DNA of 7,857 nt. Source: an uncultured Erythrobacteraceae bacterium. GTDB lineage: Bacteria; Pseudomonadota; Alphaproteobacteria; Sphingomonadales; Sphingomonadaceae. This document shows, one piece after another, positions 1 to 5,873 of the stretch. The stretch spans positions 1 to 7,857 of the forward strand of contig CATMNW010000103.1 in the NCBI GenBank assembly GCA_950071875.1, in the 5' to 3' direction. Under the pieces are notes generated by a model. That model saw nothing but the letters and a program-made list of their open reading frames with translations, did not search any database and had not been told where the DNA came from. Within the stretch, counting starts at the first letter, position 1. Each line of letters opens with the position of its first letter. The position numbers and the translations under genes are program-made.

Positions 1-369
1 ATCGCTCGCGATCCCGACACCCGCGAGACCAAGGGCGGCACCAATGTCACCGGGATCACCGTCGTCACCGATCGCCCTGCGCGCGACAAGGACGGCAGGA
101 CCTATAAGGACGAGAACGGCTACACCGCCAAGGAAAGCGAGTTCCACCGCGTGACCTGCTTCAACGGCCTCGCCAAGACCGTCGGCCAGTACTGCTCGAA
201 GGGCCAGCTGGTATCGGTCCAGGGCCGGATCCACTACACCCAGTGGGAGGACAAGGACGGGGTCACGCGCTACGGCACCGAGATCCTCGCGGACAAGGTC
301 GACTTCCTCTCCAGGGGTAACGGCACGAGCGACGACAACGACAACACCGACGCTCCCGAGATCGACTGA
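1..369 (+). CDS. ssb: Single-stranded DNA-binding protein, 5' truncated by the window edge
   Basis: SSB proteins coat single-stranded DNA as tetramers during replication, repair and conjugative transfer. The open frame runs from base 1 to a TGA at 367-369 (122 residues visible); the N-terminal beta strand and start codon lie off the window. The visible OB-fold matches SSB: a segment FHRVTCFNGLAKTVGQY, then GQLVSVQGRIHYTQWEDKDG, then the closing strand TRYGTEILADKVDFL. A short acidic tail (DDNDNTDAPEID) follows. Its end does not match the canonical DDIPF-type tip of E. coli SSB, which binds partner proteins, so this may be an accessory copy carried by a mobile element rather than the housekeeping one. 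A strong terminator follows 25 bases after the stop. The family call is secure; the plasmid or conjugative-element origin is inferred. Confidence 0.93.
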   Translation: MARDPDTRETKGGTNVTGITVVTDRPARDKDGRTYKDENGYTAKESEFHRVTCFNGLAKTVGQYCSKGQLVSVQGRIHYTQWEDKDGVTRYGTEILADKVDFLSRGNGTSDDNDNTDAPEID

Positions 370-393
370 CTTCCAACATCATCGATCCCCATC

Positions 394-428
394 AGAGGGG
401 CGCTGTCCGGACTGGACAGCGCCCCTCT
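394..428 (+). terminator. Rho-independent terminator of ssb
   Basis: A perfect 15-bp stem pairs 394-408 with 414-428 around a 5-base loop (GGACT). The sequence TCCTTTTCT follows directly. The opposite strand has no T tract after the stem, so it is unidirectional by sequence, although the convergent gene at 436-702 ends only 8 bases away. Confidence 0.9.
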
Positions 429-435
429 TCCTTTT

Positions 436-702
436 CTAACCGGCTGATGTTTGGGGCTCGCGAGCGGGAGCAGGACGCGCTGCTTCCAGCCGCCGCAGGC
501 CTTCTTCCTCGCCCAGCTTGCCGAGCAGTTCGCCGGCCTTTCTGATGCCCTTCTTAGAGAAGGTCTCGATACCTGTGCCCAGAAGCATCTGGCCCAGTTC
601 GATGGCAGCCTTCTCTTCCAGTTCGCGCTGGCGCTGGTCGAGCGCTTCCCGGTCAGCTTCAAGTTTCTTCAGTGCGGCAATCGCGCTTCGTTGCGACGGC
701 AT
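436..702 (-). CDS. Small charged coiled-coil protein, DUF6437-like
   Basis: This encodes 88 residues of unknown function. I chose the ATG at 702-700 because AAAGGA stands just upstream of it (complement of about 709-714). The longer frame reaching 987 lacks such a site and has non-protein-like composition. Residues 5-36 form a charged helix likely to be a coiled coil (ALKKLEADREALDQRQRELEEKA). A glycine-bearing segment follows (LLGTGIETFSKKGIRKAGELLGKLGEEEG), then a disordered Ala/Pro tail. The pattern resembles small proteins annotated DUF6437 in sphingomonads, but that name is from memory and not verified. It converges with ssb and stops 8 bases from the ssb terminator. The helix suggests a structural or partner-binding role, but no function is known to me. 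Confidence 0.75.
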   Translation of the reverse strand: MPSQRSAIAALKKLEADREALDQRQRELEEKAAIELGQMLLGTGIETFSKKGIRKAGELLGKLGEEEGLRRLEAARPAPAREPQTSAG

Positions 703-1000
703 ATGGGGTCCTTTCTTTGATCCCCCCTGTGGCGGCAGCCCGTACGCATCCTGCCCCGGATCGAGGCATGTAGGAAAACGAAATCTGACCTCGCGCCAGG
801 AGGAAAGGTGAGAGGGTCCTGGCTCACGGAACTCCCATGCTGACGGGAATGCAACCACCGCGTCAAGGACGGCGGGGCCCCACGATTTTGCCTCCCCTTC
901 GCTGGCGCTACGATCCGACAAAACCGTTACCCCCACCGCCGCTTCGCGGTCGCCCATGCGGGCGATCCTGTGACCCGGCGGCCGCATCCCCGTCCGCCAA
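703..1000. other. Gene-free spacer with short hairpins
   Basis: No convincing gene lies between the divergent small genes. The stretch must contain promoters for both, but I cannot place -10 or -35 boxes with confidence. It holds a perfect TCGCCC/GGGCGA stem with a 4-base loop at 950-965. Just before it is an ACCGC/GCGGT stem (935-939 with 946-950). A pair of mutually exclusive stems lies near 796-827: CCAGGA with TCCTGG, and GTGAG with CTCAC. Confidence 0.5.
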
Positions 1001-1032
1001 CCTCCTGTCGGCTTCCCGACAAAATCAGGAGG
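1001..1032 (+). promoter_or_regulatory. Hairpin that buries the ribosome binding site of the 1038 gene
   Basis: CCTCCT at 1001-1006 is the exact complement of the Shine-Dalgarno AGGAGG at 1027-1032. Between them GTCGG (1007-1011) and CCGAC (1016-1020) close a CTTC loop. Together they give an 11-bp stem interrupted only by a bulge of about six bases (AAAATC). If transcribed, this leader would hide the ribosome binding site until melted or displaced by a protein, small RNA or temperature. The complementarity is visible; the regulatory role is inferred. Confidence 0.5.
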
Positions 1033-1037
1033 ATATC

Positions 1038-1259
1038 ATGGCTACACTTGCAACGGTTCAGACCAATTCGAACAGCTACTTCGAGGCACTTGCCACCGCC
1101 GAGCGGCGGGCATTGCACAGCTTCTTCGACCAGCACGTCATCGAGGACGACGATCTTGGCTACCTCGCACTCGACGAGGGCGACTACAATGCGCTCCCGG
1201 CACACCTGGCACACCGCGTGGTGCACACGGTTCACGGGGGCATGCTCGACGAATACTGA
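1038..1259 (+). CDS. Small acidic orphan protein of unknown function
   Basis: This encodes 73 residues. The start is the ATG at 1038, placed by a consensus AGGAGG at 1027-1032 with 5-base spacing; a longer frame from 837 has no such signal. The protein is soluble, with no membrane segment or signal peptide. A likely helix (SYFEALATAERRALHSFFDQHVIEDDD) is followed by an acidic middle (DEGDYNALPAH) and a histidine-rich end (HLAHRVVHTVHGGMLDEY). I do not recognise the family. Size, composition and an SD-masking leader suggest a regulatory or stress-type small protein, but nothing in the sequence proves it. Confidence 0.72.
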   Translation: MATLATVQTNSNSYFEALATAERRALHSFFDQHVIEDDDLGYLALDEGDYNALPAHLAHRVVHTVHGGMLDEY

Positions 1260-1286
1260 ACAGCGCGAAGAGGGCGGGAGCCGGCA

Positions 1287-1304
1287 ACGGTTTCCGTCCT
1301 TTTT
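1287..1304 (+). terminator. Possible weak terminator after the 73-residue gene
   Basis: ACGG (1287-1290) pairs with CCGT (1294-1297) around a TTT loop, followed by CCTTTTT. The stem is only 4 bp, so efficiency is doubtful. It lies 28 bases after the stop at 1259. Confidence 0.3.
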
Positions 1305-1424
1305 CGTGCTCGCCAAGGTGAGTGGCTGGACGCCAGACTGAGCGGGGCTGTGGACGCGCTCTGTCCCGCGCATCTCACGATGCGCTCCTGAGGGCGCGGC
1401 CGGATTTGCTCCTGGGCCCCGCAC

Positions 1425-1532
1425 GCACTTGCGCACCGGAACCGGGTCGGACCAGCGCGCGCGGCAGGACCGACAGTCCCCGTTCCTGCCGCTCCACACG
1501 TGGTCCTTGGCCGGTCCCTCTTGCGCAGGTGC
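1425..1532. repeat. Long nested imperfect inverted repeat, possible structured RNA or cruciform
   Basis: Five arm pairs nest around nearly the same centre (about 1477): GCAC 1425-1428 with GTGC 1529-1532; TGCGCA 1430-1435 with 1522-1527; ACCGG 1441-1445 with CCGGT 1511-1515; GGACCA 1449-1454 with TGGTCC 1501-1506; GCGGCAGGA 1461-1469 with TCCTGCCGC 1484-1492. The innermost arm extends by CG/CG past one mismatch to an 8-base loop. The arms are separated by small unpaired blocks, as in a long RNA hairpin with internal loops. No T tract follows, so it is not a simple terminator. Frames crossing it are open on both strands but look like G+C-driven noise. Confidence 0.55.
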
Positions 1533-1772
1533 TAACTCTTGTTGGGAAAGGCGATAGGGCACTTCCGCTTGCTGCCATTGGTCAGTGGAGAGGGTTGCTC
1601 GCGCTCCCTCGGTAATAGTGGGTAATGACCCTTGGGACAGAACGGCCAGGGTCACTGGTCACCACCCGCGCAATTGGGGACGATGTGCACACCCTACGCC
1701 GCAATGCGGCAGAAAGAGATTGTTAAGCAATAAGTTACGCGAAGTTGTTCCTCTAAAAGGAGGAGCAAGTCA
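1533..1772. other. Gene-free leader upstream of the integrase array
   Basis: No gene is supported here, although a frame is open from at least 1585 into the left attachment repeat. It holds a bulged stem (TGACCC-T-TGG 1626-1635 with CCAGGGTCA 1646-1654) and a GCCGC/GCGGC hairpin with an AAT loop (1698-1710). Just upstream of the integrase start the DNA becomes AT-richer (about 1711-1758). A strong ribosome binding site ends it. A promoter for the integrase array, if one exists here, belongs to the flank and not to the mobile unit. Confidence 0.45.
1757..1765 (+). promoter_or_regulatory. Strong ribosome binding site of recombinase 1, lying outside the element
   Basis: AAGGAGGAG ends 7 bases before the ATG at 1773, near-ideal spacing. 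It lies 15 bases left of the attachment repeat, so it is flank-derived and would be lost to the recombinase gene on excision. Confidence 0.8.
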
Positions 1773-3029
1773 ATGCAATCAAATGGCTATCTGCTACCAG
1801 CAAATGGAGCCACGAATCATGCTCAAGCCCGATCCGGTGATGGGCGCGGGAGCGGTGAAAAGTCAAAGCCGTCCAACCGGGTGCGGCTCAACGGCAACAT
1901 CGTTCGGCGCAATCCGGGTAACCGCATCCGCGAGTATTGGGATATCGATCTGCCGGGCTTTGGCCTGCGGGTAAATCCCGGCGGCAGGCGGACTTGGTTC
2001 GTGCTGTTCCGCCAGCGCGGCAAGCTGCGGCGCGTGTCGCTCGTAACCTCCCGCGACATCTCGCCCGCCACGGCCCGCCGCCTCGCGCGGGCAAAGCTGG
2101 CCGAAGTGGCGCTCGATGGGTTGCCGACGCGCAAGAAGGCTCGCGCTGCGCAGAAGAGGAATGCACCTTTGCTGCGCGATTACGCCGAACGGTTTTGGGC
2201 GGACTATTCGCGGCACTGGAAACCATCGACCCGCAAGCGCAATGAGAGCGCCATTTTCAAGGAAATCCTCGGCGCGTTCGGGGACCGGCGGATCGACGAT
2301 CTGGCGAAGGGCGACATTCTGTTCTGGCGCGACAGCTTCGTTGAGCGCCCCGGCGTGTTCAATCGGACACTGCCAGTTTTCTCCGTGATGATGGGCTATG
2401 CCGAGCGCCTTGGCCTGCGACCGCGCGGCTCCAACCCTTGCAAGGGCACGCCGCGCTACAAGCGCAACCCGATGCAGCGGTTTCTGTCGTCTCACGAATA
2501 TGCGCGGCTTGCCACGGCTCTGCGGGATTACGAGGCGGAGCAGCCACTCTATGTCGCGGCGATCCGCCTCTTGATCTTCACCGGCGCGCGTTGCGGAGAA
2601 ATCGAACAGCTGCGCTGGGAATGGGTGCAGGAGCCGCGCCTGATGCTGCCTGACAGCAAGACCGGCGCGAAGATCGTCTATCTTAACCGGCAGGCCGTCG
2701 ATGTTATCGCAGGCCTACCGGATCGCAGGTCAACTGGCCTGCTGTTTCCCTCGTTCCGCAATCCCGACAAGCCGATCACGCTCGGCATTCACTGGTCGAA
2801 AATCCGCAACCGCGCGGCCTTACCGGATGTGCGCCTGCATGACCTGCGCCACAGCTTCGCCTCGGTCGCGATCCGCGACAACGTTTCCCTGATGGTGATA
2901 GGTAAGCTGCTGGGCCATGCGCTGGCCGAAACGACGACCAGATACACGCACCTCTCCGACGAGATCGTCGCAGATGCAGCGGAGCGCGTTTCCGGCTCCA
3001 TCGCGCGCCTGATCGGAGTCGGGCAATGA
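1773..3029 (+). CDS. Tyrosine recombinase/integrase 1 of a tandem pair
   Basis: A 418-residue site-specific recombinase that would cut and join attachment sites through a covalent 3'-phosphotyrosine intermediate. It has three parts: an arm-type DNA-binding domain at about 37-125 (DIDLPGFGLRVNPGGRRTWFVLFR), a SAM-like core-binding domain at about 133-215, and a catalytic domain at about 235-415. All six catalytic residues are visible: R273 (TGARCGE), K296 (DSKTG), H356 and R359 (HDLRHSFAS), H382 (LLGHA) and nucleophile Y391 (TTTRYTHL). The ATG at 1773 has a strong ribosome binding site, but residues 1-36 look unstructured. The 18-base attachment repeat covers codons 3-9, so the first codons come from flanking DNA. 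The stop overlaps the start of recombinase 2 by 4 bases (ATGA). Family assignment is secure. Confidence 0.96.
   Translation: MQSNGYLLPANGATNHAQARSGDGRGSGEKSKPSNRVRLNGNIVRRNPGNRIREYWDIDLPGFGLRVNPGGRRTWFVLFRQRGKLRRVSLVTSRDISPATARRLARAKLAEVALDGLPTRKKARAAQKRNAPLLRDYAERFWADYSRHWKPSTRKRNESAIFKEILGAFGDRRIDDLAKGDILFWRDSFVERPGVFNRTLPVFSVMMGYAERLGLRPRGSNPCKGTPRYKRNPMQRFLSSHEYARLATALRDYEAEQPLYVAAIRLLIFTGARCGEIEQLRWEWVQEPRLMLPDSKTGAKIVYLNRQAVDVIAGLPDRRSTGLLFPSFRNPDKPITLGIHWSKIRNRAALPDVRLHDLRHSFASVAIRDNVSLMVIGKLLGHALAETTTRYTHLSDEIVADAAERVSGSIARLIGVGQ
1780..1797. repeat. Left attachment site (attL core)
   Basis: CAAATGGCTATCTGCTAC, identical to 7600-7617. It lies within codons 3-9 of recombinase 1, immediately at the integrase end of the unit, where an attachment site is expected. 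It contains the ATG (1783) that in the right copy starts the flanking frame. Confidence 0.75.
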
Positions 3030-4264
3030 ACGCGCTGACCCTGCGGGGGATCGTGGCCGAAGAACTGGGCAGCCTCCGGCTCCATGTTGTCGGCAAGTGC
3101 GGCGGTCTAGGCGAACTGCGCAAGACCTGCTGGACGCGCGAGCTACCGGGATTTGGCACCCGGCATTATGCCAGCGGGCGCAAGGTCTATATCGTTCAGG
3201 CACGCATGGAAGGGCGCACCCGCACGGTAACAATCGGCAATGCCAAGGTGCTGAGCCGTGCGCAGGCGATGGATGTGGCGCGCCGCGTGCTGCTGCGTGC
3301 CCAGACTGGCGACAATCCGGCGGAGGAGCGCAAGCGGCTGCGCAAGGTTCCCTCCTACCGGGATTTCTTGAGAACCTATTGGGAGCGGGTTTCACCCAAG
3401 TGGAAACCGTCCACGCTCTACACTCACCGCTATTACAAGCGGAAATATCTCGACGGGGCCTTCGAAGGGCTGTTTCTCGACGAGATAAAGGAACGCCATG
3501 TGCAGGAGTGGTTCAACCGGATCACCAACACTGGCGGCCCCGGCGCTGCCAACCGTTGCGGTGAGATTCTGCGTGCCATGTTCAACAAGGCCGAGCAATG
3601 GGGCGTTCGACCCGAAGGATCGAACCCTTGCCTCTACATCCGCAAAAACAAGGGGAGGAAGTGTGAGCGCTTCCTGTCTGATCAGGAGTTCCGACGGATT
3701 GGCGAAGTACTTTACCGGCACGGCAAAACCTTCCCGCTGCATTGCGCGGCAATCAGCCTGCTGATCCTGACCGGCTGCCGCAAGTCGGAGATCACCTGCC
3801 TCAAATGGAGCGAAGTGCGAGGGAGGCGCTTGCTGCTGACCGACAGCAAGACCGGCCCGCGCACGGTCTGGCTGGCCGAAGCCGCCGCGACGATCCTCCA
3901 CGCCCTGCCGCGCCGGGAGAAGCAGCGCTATGTGTTCTGGAACCCGGTCACCCAGCGCCCGATTACCGATATTGGCAATCTGTGGAGCAAGCTGCGCGAG
4001 GAAGCTGGTCTACCCGGCGTCCGCATCCACGATCTGCGGCACAGCTTTGCCAGCCACGCCGCCGCCCACTCGGAAACCTTGCCGATGATCGGCAAGCTGC
4101 TTGGCCATGCCGATGTACGGACCACGACCCGCTATGCCCATCTTGACGATGGGCACGTTATCGAAGGAGCCCAGCGCATCGGCGACCAGATCGAGCAAAG
4201 CATGAACGGCTCATATTCATTGAGCCGTAACACTAAGTATGATAGCAGGACCATTGCTGCATGA
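3026..4264 (+). CDS. Tyrosine recombinase/integrase 2 of a tandem pair
   Basis: A 412-residue recombinase paralogous to its upstream neighbour but clearly diverged. The arm-binding domain is at about 15-100 (ELPGFGTRHY, TVTIGNAKVLSRAQA), the core-binding domain at about 108-205 (SYRDFLRTYWERVSPKWKPST) and the catalytic domain at about 215-395. Catalytic residues are all present: R252 (LTGCRKSE), K275 (DSKTG), H335 and R338 (HDLRHSFAS), H361 (LLGHAD), Y370 (TTTRYAHL). Shared landmarks with recombinase 1 include GSNPC before the catalytic domain. It starts inside the stop of recombinase 1 (ATGA), which implies translational coupling, and its own stop overlaps the toxin start in the same way. 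Two active but different recombinases suggest a mixed complex acting on asymmetric sites; that is inference. Confidence 0.95.
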   Translation: MNALTLRGIVAEELGSLRLHVVGKCGGLGELRKTCWTRELPGFGTRHYASGRKVYIVQARMEGRTRTVTIGNAKVLSRAQAMDVARRVLLRAQTGDNPAEERKRLRKVPSYRDFLRTYWERVSPKWKPSTLYTHRYYKRKYLDGAFEGLFLDEIKERHVQEWFNRITNTGGPGAANRCGEILRAMFNKAEQWGVRPEGSNPCLYIRKNKGRKCERFLSDQEFRRIGEVLYRHGKTFPLHCAAISLLILTGCRKSEITCLKWSEVRGRRLLLTDSKTGPRTVWLAEAAATILHALPRREKQRYVFWNPVTQRPITDIGNLWSKLREEAGLPGVRIHDLRHSFASHAAAHSETLPMIGKLLGHADVRTTTRYAHLDDGHVIEGAQRIGDQIEQSMNGSYSLSRNTKYDSRTIAA

Positions 4265-4659
4265 CTGACAACCCGTGCATTCGCATCTACGCAAACCGCT
4301 GGTTCGCCAAGTTCGCGGCAAAGGAAAAAATCAGCGATGCCACGCTTGCTGATGCCGTGCATCGGGCCGAGACCGGCCTGATCGATGCTGACCTTGGCAG
4401 CGGCCTCATCAAGCAGCGCATCGCGCGCCAGGGCGGAGGGAAATCGGGCGGGTATCGCTCGATTCTGATCTTCCGCTCGGGCGAGCGGGCCATATTCGTG
4501 TTTGCCTTCGCCAAGAGCCACAAGGCAAACCTGAGTGCGGCGGAACTGAAGGTCTATCGCAAGGCTGCCGGCATCATGCTGGAGCTCAGCGAAGACCAGA
4601 TCGAAACGGAAGTTGAAGCAGGCCGATTGGTCGAGGTGAAAGACGATGAGCAAGGCTAA
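4261..4659 (+). CDS. RelE/HigB-family toxin of a type II toxin-antitoxin pair
   Basis: A 132-residue protein of the RelE-like group (the type once called DUF1044), whose better-known relatives block growth, usually by ribosome-dependent mRNA cleavage. Signature segments are RIYANRWFAKFAAKEKI (8-24), GLIKQRIARQGGGKSGGYRSILIFR (48-72) and AIFVFAFAKSHKANLSAAELKVYRKAA (77-103). The basic residues in the middle segment and the K-N-EL block fit the family's active surface. Its ATG lies in the stop of recombinase 2 (ATGA), so expression is tied to the recombinases. The antitoxin gene overlaps its end by 14 bases, the toxin-first order of HigBA systems. Family call is firm; mRNA cleavage is taken from relatives. 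Confidence 0.85.
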   Translation: MTDNPCIRIYANRWFAKFAAKEKISDATLADAVHRAETGLIDADLGSGLIKQRIARQGGGKSGGYRSILIFRSGERAIFVFAFAKSHKANLSAAELKVYRKAAGIMLELSEDQIETEVEAGRLVEVKDDEQG

Positions 4660-4975
4660 GGCAAAGACCTACAAGGGCGAGGCGATGGCCGCCGTCCACG
4701 AGATGATGGAGGGCCTTCACGACGCAGGCAGCATCGACAAGCGCACTATGCGCGAGTTCGACGTGGCTTGCCTTGCGCCTGCGCCCGTCCTGTCCCCCAA
4801 CGAGATCAAGGCGATCCGGGAGGCAGAGCACGTCTCGCAGCCGGTGTTCGCGCGCTATCTCAACGTGTCGAAGAACCTCGTGTCGGACTGGGAACGAGGA
4901 GCGAAAAAGCCGGGAGGTCCGGCGTTACGGCTACTGTCGATCATCCAGCGCAGCGGGCTGGATGCGGTGGCATGA
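4646..4975 (+). CDS. Xre-type helix-turn-helix antitoxin
   Basis: A 109-residue cognate antitoxin of the YiaG/HigA-like group (COG2944 type). Residues 1-45 are helical (EAMAAVHEMMEGLHDAGSIDKRTMREFDVACL) and probably hold or shield the toxin. Residues about 50-103 are the DNA-binding helix-turn-helix: LSPNEIKAIREAEHVSQPVFARYLNVSKNLVSDWERGAKKPGGPALRLL. Such antitoxins bind their own promoter, usually with the toxin. Here the pair follows two recombinase genes without a gap, so any operator would lie inside recombinase 2 or far upstream, or the antitoxin may repress the whole array. I chose the ATG at 4646; GAGG lies about 10 bases upstream, a somewhat long spacing. Confidence 0.86.
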   Translation: MSKAKAKTYKGEAMAAVHEMMEGLHDAGSIDKRTMREFDVACLAPAPVLSPNEIKAIREAEHVSQPVFARYLNVSKNLVSDWERGAKKPGGPALRLLSIIQRSGLDAVA

Positions 4976-4987
4976 CACAACATCGTG

Positions 4988-5010
4988 CATCCGTCGCTGT
5001 CGGATGACAG
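4988..5010 (+). other. Alternative hairpins after the antitoxin gene
   Basis: CATCCG 4988-4993 pairs with CGGATG 5001-5006. Alternatively, CTGTC 4997-5001 pairs with GACAG 5006-5010 around GGAT. The two stems exclude each other and no T tract follows. This may be a weak transcription end or a regulatory switch, or chance. Confidence 0.25.
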
Positions 5011-5083
5011 TCGATCGCCCCTTCCGCACCGGTTGAAGTTTGGAATAAGCACACTGTCCGAGTTCAATAGATGCGGAGTGGGT

Positions 5084-5473
5084 ATGCCAAAACTAGAGGT
5101 TGAAGCATTGCCATCCGGAGATTCTGGACGGCACTTGGTCAGGTTGAACCACACGCACCGTTCTGGAATTGCAAGGTATGGCATCGCGCGAATAGCCAAC
5201 AACGCAAACGGCAGGTCGCTCAATGTTTTGTTGCTAGGTCATGACCGATCAGACGCCATCTTCATGCCGTTCGATCTCCGGGAGGGGTTGGGGGTTGCAA
5301 AGGGTGGCGAGCTTGATTTTTCAATATCGAAGGTCGGGTTGTGCGGGAAGATGGGCTGGTATGTCGGCTCCATCGATCCTGCCATACACATCCCAGCGTG
5401 GATCGCTGTTATAGGCCTGATTCTGGCAATCTTCGGTTTAGGGATCGGGATACTATCAATTATCTGTTCGTAA
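5084..5473 (+). CDS. Small C-terminal tail-anchored membrane protein, unknown function
   Basis: A 129-residue protein. I chose the ATG at 5084 because GGAG (5075-5078) precedes it by 5 bases; the frame opens at 4985, but the extra 33 residues look non-coding. The N-terminal ~100 residues are soluble and strand-rich (RHLVRLNHTHRSGIARYGIARI, SLNVLLLGHDRSDAIFMPFDLREGLGV, GELDFSISKVGLCGKMGWYVGSIDPA). One hydrophobic helix follows at about 105-127 (IPAWIAVIGLILAIFGLGIGILS), which would anchor it with the body in the cytoplasm. The arrangement of a short beta domain, then DPA-IHIPAW, then a helix recalls unnamed proteins of alphaproteobacterial accessory regions, from memory only. The last 14 bases overlap the convergent gene 5460-5873. 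No function known. Confidence 0.72.
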   Translation: MPKLEVEALPSGDSGRHLVRLNHTHRSGIARYGIARIANNANGRSLNVLLLGHDRSDAIFMPFDLREGLGVAKGGELDFSISKVGLCGKMGWYVGSIDPAIHIPAWIAVIGLILAIFGLGIGILSIICS

Positions 5474-5873
5474 CGTCGTGGTTTCGATTCTTTAAATCTT
5501 CTGGACGCCGCCACGGATTGGCCGCGTAGCGGCGTGAGTCCATCAACCCGAAGCCTGCCGGGATTCCAAGCAAAAGGGTCCAGAAGAGAAATCTTGCTCC
5601 ACGTTGTTCCAGCGTTGGCTCATAGCCATCGTCTGCGTATTGCTCACAGCCACCGTATAATGGGTCGCCTGATTCTTCACAGGACGGATTTCCCATCATA
5701 GCGGCCGCGAAAAGCGCAATTCCCGCAACCCACGCAATCCCCTTCAACAGAGCGGACCAGCGCCCGGCTTTCTCGCCATAGTCGCGGGTCATTTTGTATG
5801 CTTGGAATGCGATGAACGCCAAGAACAACGTTCGACCAACATCCCAAAGAGTGTCTGAATAAAATTCAGACAT
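5460..5873 (-). CDS. Three-helix membrane protein, unknown function
   Basis: A 137-residue integral membrane protein. The start is supported by GGAGG (complement of 5879-5883) 5 bases upstream of the ATG. Predicted helices are at about 12-27 (VGRTLFLAFIAFQAY), 42-61 (LLKGIAWVAGIALFAAAMMG) and 92-111 (ARFLFWTLLLGIPAGFGLM). The loop between helices 2 and 3 carries C65 and C76 in an acidic stretch (SCEESGDPLYGGCEQYADDGYEP), possibly a periplasmic disulfide loop. The basic C-terminus (SRRYAANPWRRPEDLKNRN) is probably cytoplasmic. It lies 100 bases downstream of the exported-protein gene on the same strand, so the two may form an operon. A 9-bp hairpin overlaps its start codon. Base composition is lower in G+C than the recombinase genes. 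Confidence 0.75.
   Translation of the reverse strand: MSEFYSDTLWDVGRTLFLAFIAFQAYKMTRDYGEKAGRWSALLKGIAWVAGIALFAAAMMGNPSCEESGDPLYGGCEQYADDGYEPTLEQRGARFLFWTLLLGIPAGFGLMDSRRYAANPWRRPEDLKNRNHDVTNR
5852..5872 (-). promoter_or_regulatory. Perfect hairpin spanning the start codon of the membrane protein gene
   Basis: TGTCTGAAT (5852-5860) and ATTCAGACA (5864-5872) form a perfect 9-bp inverted repeat around three bases. On the minus strand it begins at the second base of the ATG (5873-5871) and runs through codon 7, directly after the ribosome binding site. As RNA it would hinder initiation; as DNA it could be an operator. Confidence 0.5.

Noticed and set aside
808..843. Leader peptide starting at a GTG after AGGAGG (798-803)
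   Set aside because: Only 11 codons, overlapping stems but with no attenuation layout and no gene directly behind it in a fitting arrangement.
703..987. N-terminal extension of the minus-strand 436-702 gene
   Set aside because: The frame stays open by G+C bias. The added 95 residues look non-protein-like, and the only good ribosome binding site precedes the ATG at 702.
927..1655. 242-codon minus-strand frame
   Set aside because: It lies opposite the 73-residue gene and the inverted repeat, with Arg/Pro/Ser-rich composition, no ribosome binding site and no recognisable motif. It is most likely a shadow frame.
1687..1702. Near-repeat GCACACCCTAC-N-CCGC also found at 7773-7788
   Set aside because: Eleven plus four matches, but the two copies are not equidistant from the 18-base cores, lie in different frames and are common-looking GC sequence. 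I treat them as chance.
1698..1710. GCCGC-AAT-GCGGC hairpin as a terminator
   Set aside because: The stem is only 5 bp and no T tract follows on either strand.
3392..3901. 169-codon minus-strand frame inside recombinase 2
   Set aside because: It is fully antisense to a gene with an intact catalytic set and has no ribosome binding site. It is a shadow frame.
4985..5083. 33-residue N-terminal extension of the tail-anchored protein
   Set aside because: The start at 4985 has no ribosome binding site and the extension covers hairpin sequence. The ATG at 5084 has GGAG at proper spacing.
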